This document shows, one piece after another, positions 9,929 to 19,526 of a stretch of 42,731 nt of DNA. The notes below the pieces were generated by a model. That model saw only the letters and a list, made by a program, of their open reading frames with translations. It did not search any database and had not been told where the DNA came from. Positions within the stretch are counted from its first letter, which is position 1, and every line of letters starts with the position of its first letter. Made by a program: the position numbers and the translations under genes. The DNA is from an uncultured cyanobacterium (lineage in GTDB: Bacteria > Cyanobacteriota > Cyanobacteriia > CACIAM-69d), in NCBI GenBank assembly GCA_937883785.1, contig CALGDE010000085.1, positions 1-42,731 on the forward strand, read 5' to 3'.

Positions 9929-10301
9929 TTGCTGCTGAGCTGCGTGATCGCGGTATTAACAAGAGCATTGACAATTTCGGCACCAACTATTCTCCCCTAA
10001 GCTATCTATATCGATTGCTGGTAAGTTGCTTAAAGATGGATCTATCTTTTGTAAACAAGAACTAGGACGACGAGCGCAATGCTCAAATTATGCAAACTAT
10101 CGTGCATTTAAGTCATCAGCTTGGGTTGAGGGCGATCGCGGAGGGATTGGAAACGGAAGAGCAGCTACGATTGCTGAAAAGTTTGGAATGTGAGCTGGGG
10201 AAAACTATTCATTTTCTAAACTTTTAGAGGTGAATAAAATTGAAATGTTAGTTCAAAAAGAACACCTCTTTTTGCTTCCCTTAGAAGCTGTCATCATTTA
10301 A
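9929..10301 (+). pseudogene. Decayed tandem partial copy of the preceding EAL domain
   Basis: The three-frame translation matches the last part of the EAL domain of the upstream gene almost residue for residue. It begins with LRDRGI, then reads SIDNFGTNYSPLSYLYRL (parent DDFGTGYSSL), NAQIMQTIVHLSHQLGL and AIAEGLE. A TAG stop at 10063-10065 stands where the parent has CAG. A one-base deletion after GAGCTGGGG near 10200 shifts the frame, after which the copy continues as YSFSKLLEVNKIEMLVQ to a TAA at 10299-10301. The catalytic DD has become DN. The start of the domain, including EAL itself, is missing. It is a dead duplicate in direct orientation, 26 bases after the parent stop codon. Confidence 0.9.
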
Positions 10302-10373
10302 ACCTCAAAGCCTCTCGCTGTAAAGGTTTCAGCCTCTATTCAAGCTTGTTTAACTCAGCAGGATCTCAAAAAT

Positions 10374-10409
10374 AACAATCCCCTGCCGATTAACATGCAA
10401 GGGATTGTT
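10374..10409 (-). terminator. Rho-independent-type terminator of pilA
   Basis: Perfect nine-base arms AACAATCCC and GGGATTGTT pair, and after one mismatch TGC/GCA extend the stem inward around a ten-base loop. Read on the minus strand, the hairpin is followed by TTATTTTT. It lies about 50 bases beyond the pilin stop codon, so it most likely ends the pilA transcript. Confidence 0.7.
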
Positions 10410-10460
10410 AGATGCCCTAAGAGACTCAGAAGACAGTGCGTCAATCTAGAGCATTAGGGA

Positions 10461-10982
10461 TTACTTATCGCTACCGAATACACAGGGATCGTCAGGGCGA
10501 GTAGCAGACTTGTCTGCACCGGGACCATTACCGTCTCCTGCCAACTCAGTGATACAGAGTTTGGCTTCAGCTTGCTGGGTGTCACCGTCAATTTGAACAG
10601 TTCCTTCAAAGCCTTTAAGCTCAGCAGCTTGAGAGGTTGCTGTACTGACAGCGTCAGCTTTACCCGCCGCCGAAGCATACTTGTAAGAATCAGTTTCGAA
10701 AGGAACTCCAGCCTTCAACTGGTCATCTCCTTTTTGGAAGGTAGCAAACGCAGCATTCTCCACGTAGTAGGCCTGCTGGGTACGATTCAAGGTACCGGTA
10801 TAGGTTTGTCCTTCAGACTGACGGGCTTTAGCAGCCTGGTTCAAGAAGGAGGGCAGAGCGATCGCAGCCAAAATACCGATGATGATAATTACCACCAGTA
10901 GCTCAATCAGAGTAAAGCCTTCTTCGCTACCTTTTTTGCCGGCCAAATGTTGGATGAGTTTTGCTTTGAAGCTAGTTTTCAT
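10461..10982 (-). CDS. pilA: Type IV pilin (PilA-type major pilin)
   Basis: The 173-aa protein has a short basic leader, then the prepilin peptidase site EEG|FTLIELL with cleavage after Gly22 and Glu at mature position 5. A long hydrophobic helix (VVIIIIGILAAIALP) forms the pilus core. The mature N-terminus is close to that of cyanobacterial PilA proteins. Two cysteines near the C-terminus (143 and 167) could form the D-region disulfide loop typical of pilins. Type IV pili serve twitching motility, phototaxis and DNA uptake. A strong GAGGAG ribosome site lies eight bases before the ATG, suiting a highly expressed protein, and a terminator follows. The gene appears monocistronic. A minor pilin role cannot be excluded without comparison with other pilins in the genome. 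Confidence 0.9.
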   Translation of the reverse strand: MKTSFKAKLIQHLAGKKGSEEGFTLIELLVVIIIIGILAAIALPSFLNQAAKARQSEGQTYTGTLNRTQQAYYVENAAFATFQKGDDQLKAGVPFETDSYKYASAAGKADAVSTATSQAAELKGFEGTVQIDGDTQQAEAKLCITELAGDGNGPGADKSATRPDDPCVFGSDK

Positions 10983-11124
10983 TGGGGTCTCCTCGAGAGA
11001 TTGACAAGAGATGGGGGCGGGCTGCGCTCCCGTAATTCACTTTCTTACTATGTAATCTACCCACCCAAAATTGGTTTGATATCACCCTGCGCCACAATTT
11101 CTGATTGGATTTCCATTGCGATCA

Positions 11125-11144
11125 CTGATTAGGTCACTAATCAG
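11125..11144. repeat. Perfect inverted repeat between pilA and a methyltransferase gene
   Basis: CTGATTAG and CTAATCAG are separated by four bases. The site is about 35 bases past the stop of the methyltransferase gene and about 140 bases upstream of pilA, both on the minus strand. No T-tract follows, so it is either a weak terminator or an operator for pilA. Confidence 0.45.
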
Positions 11145-11178
11145 AATTAATCTCTCGGTGGTGTGGACTAGCGGGGAT

Positions 11179-12537
11179 TTATTCCTCAATGAAGATGTGT
11201 CCACTGTCTTCCAAGTTTTGCAGCAGGGTAATGAGGGTTTGGGCTAAGTGCTCTCGCTGAACAGGGGTTTGCTCTATGGGATTTAAAGGATAAACCTGTT
11301 CCAAGCGGTCCACTAGGGCGGCAAAAGGTTGGGCACCCTCTTGTAGTGGGAGGAGGGCGGGAAGGAGGGCGGCGTTTACCTCCGTTGATCGCTGAGGGGT
11401 GTTGAAGTATTGCTGAAGGTTAAAAGAACGGAGTGATCGCGCGGCAGTGATTAAATCACGATGAAAGTCGTCCGTTTGCAAAATCGGGTGCCACGCCACG
11501 GTGGCAGTTTCCCATTGTTCCGGTGACCAATCTTCAAGGGGCGATCGCTCCGTAGGCGGGGTGTGAGAACACCAAAAATCGATGAGACGATTATCCGGGA
11601 GCAACCCGTTCACCAATTCCAGGCGCTGGCGCTCATTGAAGCTAAGAATGGTGGTTTTTAAGCGATCGGGTAGGGATTTTTCACTAGTAAACACCTGTTT
11701 CCAATCCCACCGCTGAGGTGCCACTAGTCCGCACCATTCAAGATTCGACTGCTCTAGCAACGTGAACGTTTCCGCTAGGGTAAAGGCGCGATCACCATGC
11801 AAAAGAAAATTTGCTTGAATTAACTCCACCTTTTTTTCAGGGTTGAGTTTGGCATCAGCCTTCGTCCAAACGCTTTTCACAAAAGTCTTGGGAGACAAAT
11901 TTTCCAAAAGCTCAGACACATTATCGATGGCATCCTGGCTATTGGAGGAACTGATGGGATCCAACAGGCTAAAGGCTTTTTGGGCGTTCAAAAAACGCAG
12001 TCGCTGATTGTAATTGTGCAAATTTGTCCGCAAAATACCGTCGGCAGCCAAGACTCGGTTCAGAACCTTCAGACTGGCAAGGGGTTGGGGCAATAAATAA
12101 AGGGTTTCATCACAGTTGATATAGTCAAATATCTGCCCCAGTTGTTCCAGATTATCCACATCCAAAACGTGGAATTGTAGGCGATCGCTCAACTCCCAAA
12201 ATTCTGCCCGTTGTTTCGCCAACTCAATGGACTTTGGCGAAATATCAATGCCCACTACCGTCGTTCCCGGATTAACGTGGGCTAAGGCCAAAGCTTTGTA
12301 ACCACTGCCGCAGCCCACATCCAAAATGGTCATTCCAGTGGTGTCAACCTGGCGAAAATCCCGACGATAAAACGCTGTTGCAAGGCTGTGCTGATGAAAA
12401 ATGGCAGGACTTTCCTTAATATTTTCCTCAATAGAAACCCAAGGATAAGGAGTCCCGTCAAATTGTCGCCTTAGGGCAGCTAGTTCTGCAGATTGCTCGG
12501 AAGATTCAGGCGAAGGGGGGGAAGATGAGTTGGGCAT
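11179..12537 (-). CDS. Class I SAM-dependent methyltransferase with C-terminal accessory region
   Basis: The 452-aa protein has a Rossmann methyltransferase core at about residues 65-180. The SAM-binding motif LDVGCGSGY is near 72-80, an acidic VGIDISPKSIELA strand follows, and an FDYINCDETLYLL motif IV-like segment after that. A long C-terminal half of about 270 residues contains a DFWCSHTPP segment and LEDWSPEQW, which also occur in the neighbouring paralogue. This larger architecture recurs in cyanobacteria, and its substrate is not known to me. The gene is 123 bases downstream of a paralogue in the same direction, so a duplicated operon is likely. Small-molecule, lipid or protein methylation are all possible; the sequence does not choose. 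Confidence 0.85.
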   Translation of the reverse strand: MPNSSSPPSPESSEQSAELAALRRQFDGTPYPWVSIEENIKESPAIFHQHSLATAFYRRDFRQVDTTGMTILDVGCGSGYKALALAHVNPGTTVVGIDISPKSIELAKQRAEFWELSDRLQFHVLDVDNLEQLGQIFDYINCDETLYLLPQPLASLKVLNRVLAADGILRTNLHNYNQRLRFLNAQKAFSLLDPISSSNSQDAIDNVSELLENLSPKTFVKSVWTKADAKLNPEKKVELIQANFLLHGDRAFTLAETFTLLEQSNLEWCGLVAPQRWDWKQVFTSEKSLPDRLKTTILSFNERQRLELVNGLLPDNRLIDFWCSHTPPTERSPLEDWSPEQWETATVAWHPILQTDDFHRDLITAARSLRSFNLQQYFNTPQRSTEVNAALLPALLPLQEGAQPFAALVDRLEQVYPLNPIEQTPVQREHLAQTLITLLQNLEDSGHIFIEE

Positions 12538-12660
12538 GGGAAATGAAGGGATAAGACTTGGATGGGTGTAGAGCAGCGATCGCCCCTTGCCAGTGAAAAT
12601 GAGGAAACGACTTTGTAGGAAAAATAGGCGCAGACATATAAGAGCAGAAATCGCCAGAAT

Positions 12661-14067
12661 CTAGTCCATTTGCTCGGGAAGTACATAGCCCCATTTAGCA
12701 AGTTCGGTTAAAAGGTAGCGCAGGGGGGCTGACGCTTGCTCTGTGGTGGTGGGAGCTAAGGACACGGAGTCAATGGGACACACCTTTTTCCAGTAATCCA
12801 CCAGTTCAGCAAAGGTCTTCGCTCCGTCCAGCAGGGGAATTAAGCCGATTACGATCGCCCCGCTAATAGTTTCCATTCCCCAAATAACGTTAAAAAATCT
12901 GCGCATCTGCAAATCATTAAAACCGGTCACTGCCTCCCTAAGCCCCGCCTTAAATTTTTCATTATTAATCTGTGGATTGAGAGCCACCCTCGCGGTTTGC
13001 CAATGGTGTGGCTCCCACTCTTCTACTCCTAGAAACTCACGGTTTGCTTCCGGGTGACCGCACCAAAAATCCAGCAGCCGATGTTCCGATGCCAGCAAAT
13101 CATGGATGTGCAACTTCTCCCCCTCCGACGCCATTGATAATCCCATCGCCAGAAATGCTGGCATATCATCGGGATCTCTCAACAGATCTTCAATACACCA
13201 ACTTTGCCAACCCACCATGCTGACCCAGTCCAGCTCGGCTCGCTCCGTGCAGTCAAGCATTTCAGGCACCGTAAAACCGCGATCACCATGGAACAGATAA
13301 TTCATCATGAAATACTCTTCTATATCAGCCTTCCCAGAGCTCCAGGTTGCTTTCTTCAACAGCGTGGAATTCCTGAGGGCCTCAAATAACTCCCGTACCA
13401 CCTCCACTTCCATCTCACCAGGATTGCCATCCATCAGTCCCATTAAATGGAATAATTCCTGGGCTCTGAAAAAATAGGCCCGCTGCAATCGGTTATGTAA
13501 ATTGGTGCGAATAATGCCATCGTCAGCTAGCACTGTTTTCATGGCCGCCAAACCCACCGCAGGATCTGGCTGCAAATAAAGCAGCTCGTCACAGTTAATG
13601 TAGTCAAACTTTTCGGGGAGCAACTGGTCCAAATTTTCCAGGCTCAACACCTCAAATCGGCTACGATCACCGAACCCATAGTGGTCCATCCGCTTCTGGG
13701 CCAAATCGATGGAGGCTGGAGACAGATCAACGCCCACCACAGTGGTTCCCGGATTGGCCAACGCCAAGGTCAACGAGCCGTAGCCGCTCCCACACCCCAC
13801 ATCTAAAATCCGCATTCCCTGGGTATCGATCAGCTTCTGATAGCGTCGATGATAAGCGGTCACCAAACAGTGTTGGTACCGATTCAATGGAGTGGGCTGG
13901 GCCTCTAGAGCTTGCCGAGGGTAGGGAGCCCGGTCAAATTGGGCACGGATTTTCGCGAGCCTGTCCCGCTCCTTTGACTTCAACTTAGGATCATTGCCCA
14001 ACTTGCTGTCTAACTCGCTTGGATCCGTATTGGCAGTAGAAATATTGGGCGATTCAGGGAGAGACAT
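12661..14067 (-). CDS. Class I SAM-dependent methyltransferase, paralogue of the adjacent gene
   Basis: The 468-aa protein has the same layout as its downstream neighbour: a variable N-terminus, AQFDRAPYPRQ (compare RQFDGTPYPW in the neighbour), motif I LDVGCGSGY near residues 88-96, VVGVDLSPASIDLA, and FDYINCDELLYL. The C-terminal region includes NYLFHGDRGFTVPEM, LLDFWCGHP and a winged-helix-like ending with ELAKWGYVLPE. Conserved segments shared along nearly the whole length show tandem duplication followed by divergence. It is the first gene of the pair, and a 643-base non-coding region lies upstream. The reaction is methyl transfer from SAM; the acceptor is unknown. Confidence 0.85.
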   Translation of the reverse strand: MSLPESPNISTANTDPSELDSKLGNDPKLKSKERDRLAKIRAQFDRAPYPRQALEAQPTPLNRYQHCLVTAYHRRYQKLIDTQGMRILDVGCGSGYGSLTLALANPGTTVVGVDLSPASIDLAQKRMDHYGFGDRSRFEVLSLENLDQLLPEKFDYINCDELLYLQPDPAVGLAAMKTVLADDGIIRTNLHNRLQRAYFFRAQELFHLMGLMDGNPGEMEVEVVRELFEALRNSTLLKKATWSSGKADIEEYFMMNYLFHGDRGFTVPEMLDCTERAELDWVSMVGWQSWCIEDLLRDPDDMPAFLAMGLSMASEGEKLHIHDLLASEHRLLDFWCGHPEANREFLGVEEWEPHHWQTARVALNPQINNEKFKAGLREAVTGFNDLQMRRFFNVIWGMETISGAIVIGLIPLLDGAKTFAELVDYWKKVCPIDSVSLAPTTTEQASAPLRYLLTELAKWGYVLPEQMD

Positions 14068-14710
14068 AGGAGAAATGTAGATAAAGCTTTCAGTAAGTCG
14101 TTAATCAAGACGGCAGCAATCTATTTTTAGGGCGTGACTGGCTTTCTTTGTGCTGATCGCCAACTGTCGTCGCCTTGCTGATCCTCCTGAAACTATGTGA
14201 AATATCAAGGTCAAAGGCAGTCCCAGAAAAAGTATGCCCTGATCCCACCAAAGAATGACAACGTAGATGGTGAGTGAGGTAGGACCCAGGCAACTATCAA
14301 GAAATTTTGAATGAATTAGCTGCACAGTCAATCAATTTTGGTTGTTGGGTTTAATCAATCTTTCTTGCGATCGCAATCACACCAACAGCCTTACTTATTT
14401 GGTTCGATAACTGTAGAGCGCAAATCCAATAAAACTAACGGTCTAAGTTTTATTGGAGTTCGCCTCTAGCACTACCTCCAGTTCACTGCCTTTTGGTAGG
14501 GACCGATAAAACCATCTTTTTAAATCACCACAAAAGTCTGTCAGCAACTGGGAAGTCAGTTTCAGGTAGCTCAAGATGTAATGTTACGAAACTAGCTTTA
14601 ATTTGCTGCGATGCGTTTTATCTCTTAATGGCGTGTGAACTGGCTATCCAAATCCAGTAAATTGTTGGTATCAGCAATTGACCTTTTCTCCCCATTTTCA
14701 GCGACTTGTC
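14068..14710. other. Divergent intergenic region with a strong inverted repeat
   Basis: This spacer separates the methyltransferase pair (minus) from the histidine kinase (plus). A 76-codon minus-strand open frame at 14101-14331 starts only with TTG or GTG. It would encode a peptide with one hydrophobic segment, but has no visible ribosome site and I do not call it a gene. The main structure is the 12-base inverted repeat listed separately. Confidence 0.4.
14425..14457. repeat. Perfect 12-base inverted repeat with nine-base spacer
   Basis: TCCAATAAAACT and AGTTTTATTGGA flank the spacer AACGGTCTA. No T-run follows on either strand, so it does not look like a standard terminator, and no gene ends nearby. 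It could be a regulator-binding palindrome for the divergent genes or a small mobile-element end. Confidence 0.6.
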
Positions 14711-15736
14711 ATGGTCAATGATTCCCCTGGTGGACCTATTTCTGACCCGGACCGAGCACTGTCGACTCCTACTTCGGAGGTGCGATCTCCTGAGGAATTG
14801 GCGATCGCCCTTGCCGAAGCTCAGGCGGCATTGGCCCGGAAAGATCAACAGCTAGAGGCAGCGGTGACTTCCTTAAGGGAAGCTCAGTCTCAGCTGATGG
14901 AGTCTGATAAGCTGTCGTCCTTGGGAGAACTGTTGGCCGGAGTGGCCCACGATATTAATAATCCCATCGGTTTTATCCTGGGCAATTTAATTCACATTAA
15001 CCAGTACATCGACGATCTAAAAGGTTTGGTTGAGCTATATCGCTCCGAGTATCCCAATCCTAGTGCCGTGGTTTCAGATGAAATTGATGCGATCGAGCTG
15101 GATTTTCTGGTGGAAGATTTGCCCAAAACGTTAGGTTCAGTGCGCTTTGGGGCAGAGCGGGTGCGGGATATTGCCCTAGCCCTGCGTAATTTTGTTCGCA
15201 GTGATGATCGTGATCGCCAAACCACCGATATTCATGAGCTATTAGACAGTGCTGTTCTAATTTTGAATCATCGCCTTAAGGGCAACGAATATCGTGGCAC
15301 CATAGAGGTTAAGCGGAACTATGGCGATATTCCCCTGATTCCCTGTTATCCGGGTCCCATGAATCAGGTATTTATGAATTTGATCGGCAACGCAGTGGAC
15401 GCCCTGGACGAGTATGCCGGCTTGAAAAGTCCCAGGGATCTAGGCTCACCTCCGCCATTGCTAATTACCTTGAGTACAAAGATTACAACGGGCGACCGAA
15501 TCGAAATTTCTATTCACGACAGCGGTCCCGGTATTCCTGAAAAGATCAAGAGTTTGTTATTTGAGTCGTTTTTTACCACTAAGCCCGTTGGCAAAGGGAC
15601 AGGTCTGGGATTAGCGATCGTGCAGCAGGTGGTTAAGGACCGGCACCAGGGCTCCGTTGCTTTTGCATCTACCCCTGAAACAGGCACCACATTTACGTTA
15701 ACGCTGCCGATTTTTCCTGAAGATATTGATACTTAA
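14711..15736 (+). CDS. Sensor-less histidine kinase (HisKA plus HATPase)
   Basis: From the ATG at 14711 the protein is 341 aa; a TTG at 14678 would add 11 residues without improving the product. A short acidic and Pro/Ser-rich start is followed by an Ala/Gln/Glu-rich helix at about 35-65, likely a coiled coil for dimer formation. The H box LLAGVAHDINNPIGF has its phospho-acceptor His at about residue 80. The ATP-binding domain shows the N box (NLIGNAVDAL, about 223-232), G1 (DSGPGIP), the F box (FESFFTTKP) and G2 (GKGTGLGLAI). There is no transmembrane segment or recognisable PAS or GAF domain, so the input must come through a partner. No response regulator gene is adjacent, making it an orphan kinase in this window. 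Confidence 0.88.
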   Translation: MVNDSPGGPISDPDRALSTPTSEVRSPEELAIALAEAQAALARKDQQLEAAVTSLREAQSQLMESDKLSSLGELLAGVAHDINNPIGFILGNLIHINQYIDDLKGLVELYRSEYPNPSAVVSDEIDAIELDFLVEDLPKTLGSVRFGAERVRDIALALRNFVRSDDRDRQTTDIHELLDSAVLILNHRLKGNEYRGTIEVKRNYGDIPLIPCYPGPMNQVFMNLIGNAVDALDEYAGLKSPRDLGSPPPLLITLSTKITTGDRIEISIHDSGPGIPEKIKSLLFESFFTTKPVGKGTGLGLAIVQQVVKDRHQGSVAFASTPETGTTFTLTLPIFPEDIDT

Positions 15737-15782
15737 GCAAGGCAAGGGCGGACAGCGTGTTACCCACAGCGTCGATGCGTTA

Positions 15783-16253
15783 CAAGACTGGCGGTTTCAT
15801 GGCAAGGAGATCTGCCAGTTAAAGCTATTGATTGTGCGGCGAGCATTTCTAGGGTTCGCCGATTCGGTGGACCAAGATAATTGGGATAGGGCGCTCGCCT
15901 AAATCGTAGCGGAACCCGACAGCCTGGATCGCCTACATGCAGTGAGCGGCGGGCACCCACGAGAATTATTGGCGCTGTTGGACGAGTGGCTGAAGGAGGG
16001 AATGATGCTGCCATTGGGGCGCCCCGCATTGGAAAGGGTGATTCGGACAAAGCAAAACAAGCGTAAGCGAGCCCTAAACGAGGATGAGTGGGCTCTCTTG
16101 CGCCATGTACACGATACTCACCAGGCTGGCGACGAGGGTGATTACGATCGCCTAATTCAAAATCGCCTTGTATCCGAATACATCGAAAACGATGAATCCT
16201 GGCTTAAAATTAACCCCCTACTTTTCGAAGCCCAGGAAATGGAGCGCACCTAA
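15783..16253 (+). pseudogene. Decayed C-terminal fragment of a P-loop/AAA-type ATPase
   Basis: The open frame from a GTG at 15942 encodes 103 residues beginning VSGGHPRELLALLDEWL. This resembles the helical region after the ATPase core of cyanobacterial P-loop ATPases, which have an SGGHPRDLLRLL stretch, then an LNEDEWALL helix and a short LVSEYI tail. The same frame upstream (15783-15899) continues sensibly, RAFLGFADSVDQDNWDRALA, then meets TAA at 15900-15902, and reads on as IVAEPDSLDRLHAVSGG. The simplest reading is one coding frame broken by a nonsense change, with the Walker motifs and earlier part already lost. A short independent gene starting at the GTG remains possible. I rely on memory of the family pattern, so identity is moderate. 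Confidence 0.45.
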
Positions 16254-16254
16254 A

Positions 16255-16280
16255 AACAGCCCCCGGTAAAGGAGGCTGTT
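16255..16280 (-). terminator. Terminator of thiC
   Basis: Seven-base arms AACAGCC and GGCTGTT extend by a G-U pair and two G-C pairs around a six-base loop when read on the minus strand. The stem is followed directly by a TTTTT-type tract. It begins 17 bases after the thiC stop codon. Confidence 0.8.
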
Positions 16281-16296
16281 CGTGGTCGCCACTTTA

Positions 16297-17697
<1,401 letters not shown>

Positions 17698-17713
17698 TTA
17701 AACCTCATAAACA

Positions 17714-17803
17714 GCTTCCCTCCGCCGGTGTGAACCGGGTCAGGTTCTAAGGGTGCTTCTCAGCCTGGATCGCGCCTAATAGTGGCAACCCGACGCCCCT
17801 AGC
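17714..17803 (-). promoter_or_regulatory. TPP riboswitch (THI element) in the thiC leader
   Basis: Read on the minus strand, the leader contains the conserved TPP-aptamer segments in order: a TAGGGG 5' strand, CTGAGA, ACCCTT, GAACCTGA, then CCGG...CCGGCGGAGGGA closing the P1 helix. These are the pyrimidine- and pyrophosphate-sensing helices of the THI box. The aptamer ends so near the thiC start that P1 and the ribosome site probably compete; no separate terminator hairpin lies between them. Translational control is therefore the likelier mode, as inference. Confidence 0.93.
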
Positions 17804-18324
17804 TAGATTCAAAATCGCGGAAATGTCTCGGTTCTAATGCCTTAGATTTGCTGCAGGAGATTATGGCTCCAAACATCCATACCAAGCCCCGAAAAACAGG
17901 TATTTTCCAACGTACTTCTTACGTACTTAAAAATGAATCTCAGAGGAATACTAAACCTGCAATTCAGTGAATTCAAGGGGTATTTACAAAGCAATGCTTA
18001 AGCAGCAAACATCACTTCTATCCATATAAAATCAAAACAAGATGGATATTTTTATTTGCCAATTTCTATAGTTTTAAAATAACTATTTCCATTTCTTTCT
18101 TATCTGAGTTAATCAAGTCAATTTACCAAATATCTGCGAATAACACCTGAAAGAGAGGCAATCAAAACGACAATCACAGACACAAAAGATACAGGAGAGC
18201 CCGTGCTTACGTTTCGTAGTAATGGCTAAGATTCTATAATTAAAATCCTGTTAATTGTTCACAGGATTCTTTTGAAAACCTTTCGATCATCTTCCACGCA
18301 GCGTTTACAAGCGATCGCCCAATA
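17804..18324. other. Divergent spacer between thiC and menA
   Basis: About 520 AT-rich bases with no supportable gene. It must hold the thiC and menA promoters. One short inverted repeat lies near the menA end at 18244-18268: AATCCTGT and ACAGGATT, nine-base loop, followed by CTTTTG. That repeat could be a 5'-UTR hairpin or the terminator of an unseen small RNA. A HIP1 site lies about 15 bases before the menA start. Confidence 0.4.
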
Positions 18325-19314
18325 ATGCCTATCACCTCTGACTCCAATATCGAGTCACCCACCTCCACCAGTGCGCCCTCGGAAATATCCCCAAGCTCAT
18401 CGCCCGCCGAGCCTTCCCGTCAACAACTGTGGAAGGCGGCTATTAAGTTGCCCATGTACACAGTGGCGGTGATTCCTATTTTTGTGGGCAGCGCTGTGGC
18501 GGCATATGATACAGGTCGCATTAACAGCTTGAATTTTGGGTTGTTTTTGGTGGGGGCGATCGCGATTATTGCCTGGTTAAATTTAACCAACGATCTATTC
18601 GATGCGGACACCGGAATTGACATCAATAAAGCCCATTCCGTTATTAATTTAACGGGTAATAAATCTCTAATTTTTTGGATTTCTAGCCTGTTTCTGTTGA
18701 TAGGAATTGGATTGATTTCCGCCATCTCATTCCTGCAAAAAGACGCCACGGTTTTGGAATTAATCATCGCCGCAACTTTCCTCGGCTATACCTATCAGGG
18801 ACCGCCGTTTCGATTGGGCTATTTAGGACTAGGTGAACCCATTTGTTTTCTAACCTTCGGACCCTTGGCACTAAGCGCCGCATACTACAGCCAAGCTCCT
18901 AATTTTGACGCCTTTCGCCTTAGTAATCCCAACTGGCTAGCGGCAATTTTTATTGGCATCACCACCAGTTTAATTTTGCTCTGTTCCCATTTTCATCAGG
19001 TGGAAGATGACCTGGCGGCGGGAAAAAAGTCGCCCGTTGCGCGCCTGGGAACCCAGCGTTCTGCTTACGTTTTAACCGCCGGATGTGTGCTGGCGTTTGG
19101 GGTAATTATTGGAGGGGCGATCGCTGGAATCTTACCCATCACGGCCCTACTTTGCCTTATTAGTCTCCCTTCCGCCATCAAACTGTGCCGCCATGTTTTG
19201 ACCCACCACGATCAACCAGAGCTAGTTAAAACCAGTAAATTTATCGCCGTTAACTGGCACTTTTGGAGCGGCTTATTTTTAGGGTTAGGCGTTCTAATTG
19301 GCAAAATGCCGTAG
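18325..19314 (+). CDS. menA: 2-carboxy-1,4-naphthoquinone phytyltransferase (MenA)
   Basis: MenA attaches the phytyl chain in phylloquinone synthesis, needed for photosystem I. The 329-aa protein is a UbiA-superfamily prenyltransferase. After a Ser/Pro-rich N-terminus of about 35 residues come hydrophobic helices. The first Asp-rich motif NDLFDADTGID is near residues 89-99, and the second, VEDDLAAGKKSP, near 226-237. Both coordinate magnesium and the prenyl diphosphate. GYTYQGPPFRLGYLGLGE between them is characteristic of MenA rather than the homogentisate or chlorophyll-synthase branches. Eight to nine membrane helices are visible. It ends about 210 bases from the convergent aldolase gene. 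The MenA assignment is strong by sequence pattern. Confidence 0.9.
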   Translation: MPITSDSNIESPTSTSAPSEISPSSSPAEPSRQQLWKAAIKLPMYTVAVIPIFVGSAVAAYDTGRINSLNFGLFLVGAIAIIAWLNLTNDLFDADTGIDINKAHSVINLTGNKSLIFWISSLFLLIGIGLISAISFLQKDATVLELIIAATFLGYTYQGPPFRLGYLGLGEPICFLTFGPLALSAAYYSQAPNFDAFRLSNPNWLAAIFIGITTSLILLCSHFHQVEDDLAAGKKSPVARLGTQRSAYVLTAGCVLAFGVIIGGAIAGILPITALLCLISLPSAIKLCRHVLTHHDQPELVKTSKFIAVNWHFWSGLFLGLGVLIGKMP

Positions 19315-19382
19315 ATCCAAAACGACACGACAAACAAAACTCCAAAATTTCAATTTCAACCCCAATAGATAACCATAATAAA

Positions 19383-19424
19383 GGGGAACCTTCATCGCCA
19401 GCTTAACTAACGCGAAGGTTCCCC
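19383..19424 (-). terminator. Terminator downstream of the aldolase gene
   Basis: Perfect 11-base arms GGGGAACCTTC and GAAGGTTCCCC surround a 20-base loop. On the minus strand the stem is followed by TTTATTAT, fitting termination of the aldolase transcript about 100 bases after its stop codon. On the plus strand no T-run follows, so it does not clearly serve menA. Confidence 0.7.
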
Positions 19425-19526
19425 AGAAGCCTCTCAGCGGAGGAGAACATTAAAGTAGTTGCACAGTAATTTCGTGGCTATTTTACGTTGTTCTCAACGC
19501 TATTCAATAACCGAAATTGTGAGTCC

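Noticed and set aside
9941-10301. A separate new EAL-only gene
   Set aside because: It has an internal stop, a frameshift and no EAL motif, so it is a pseudogene of the neighbour.
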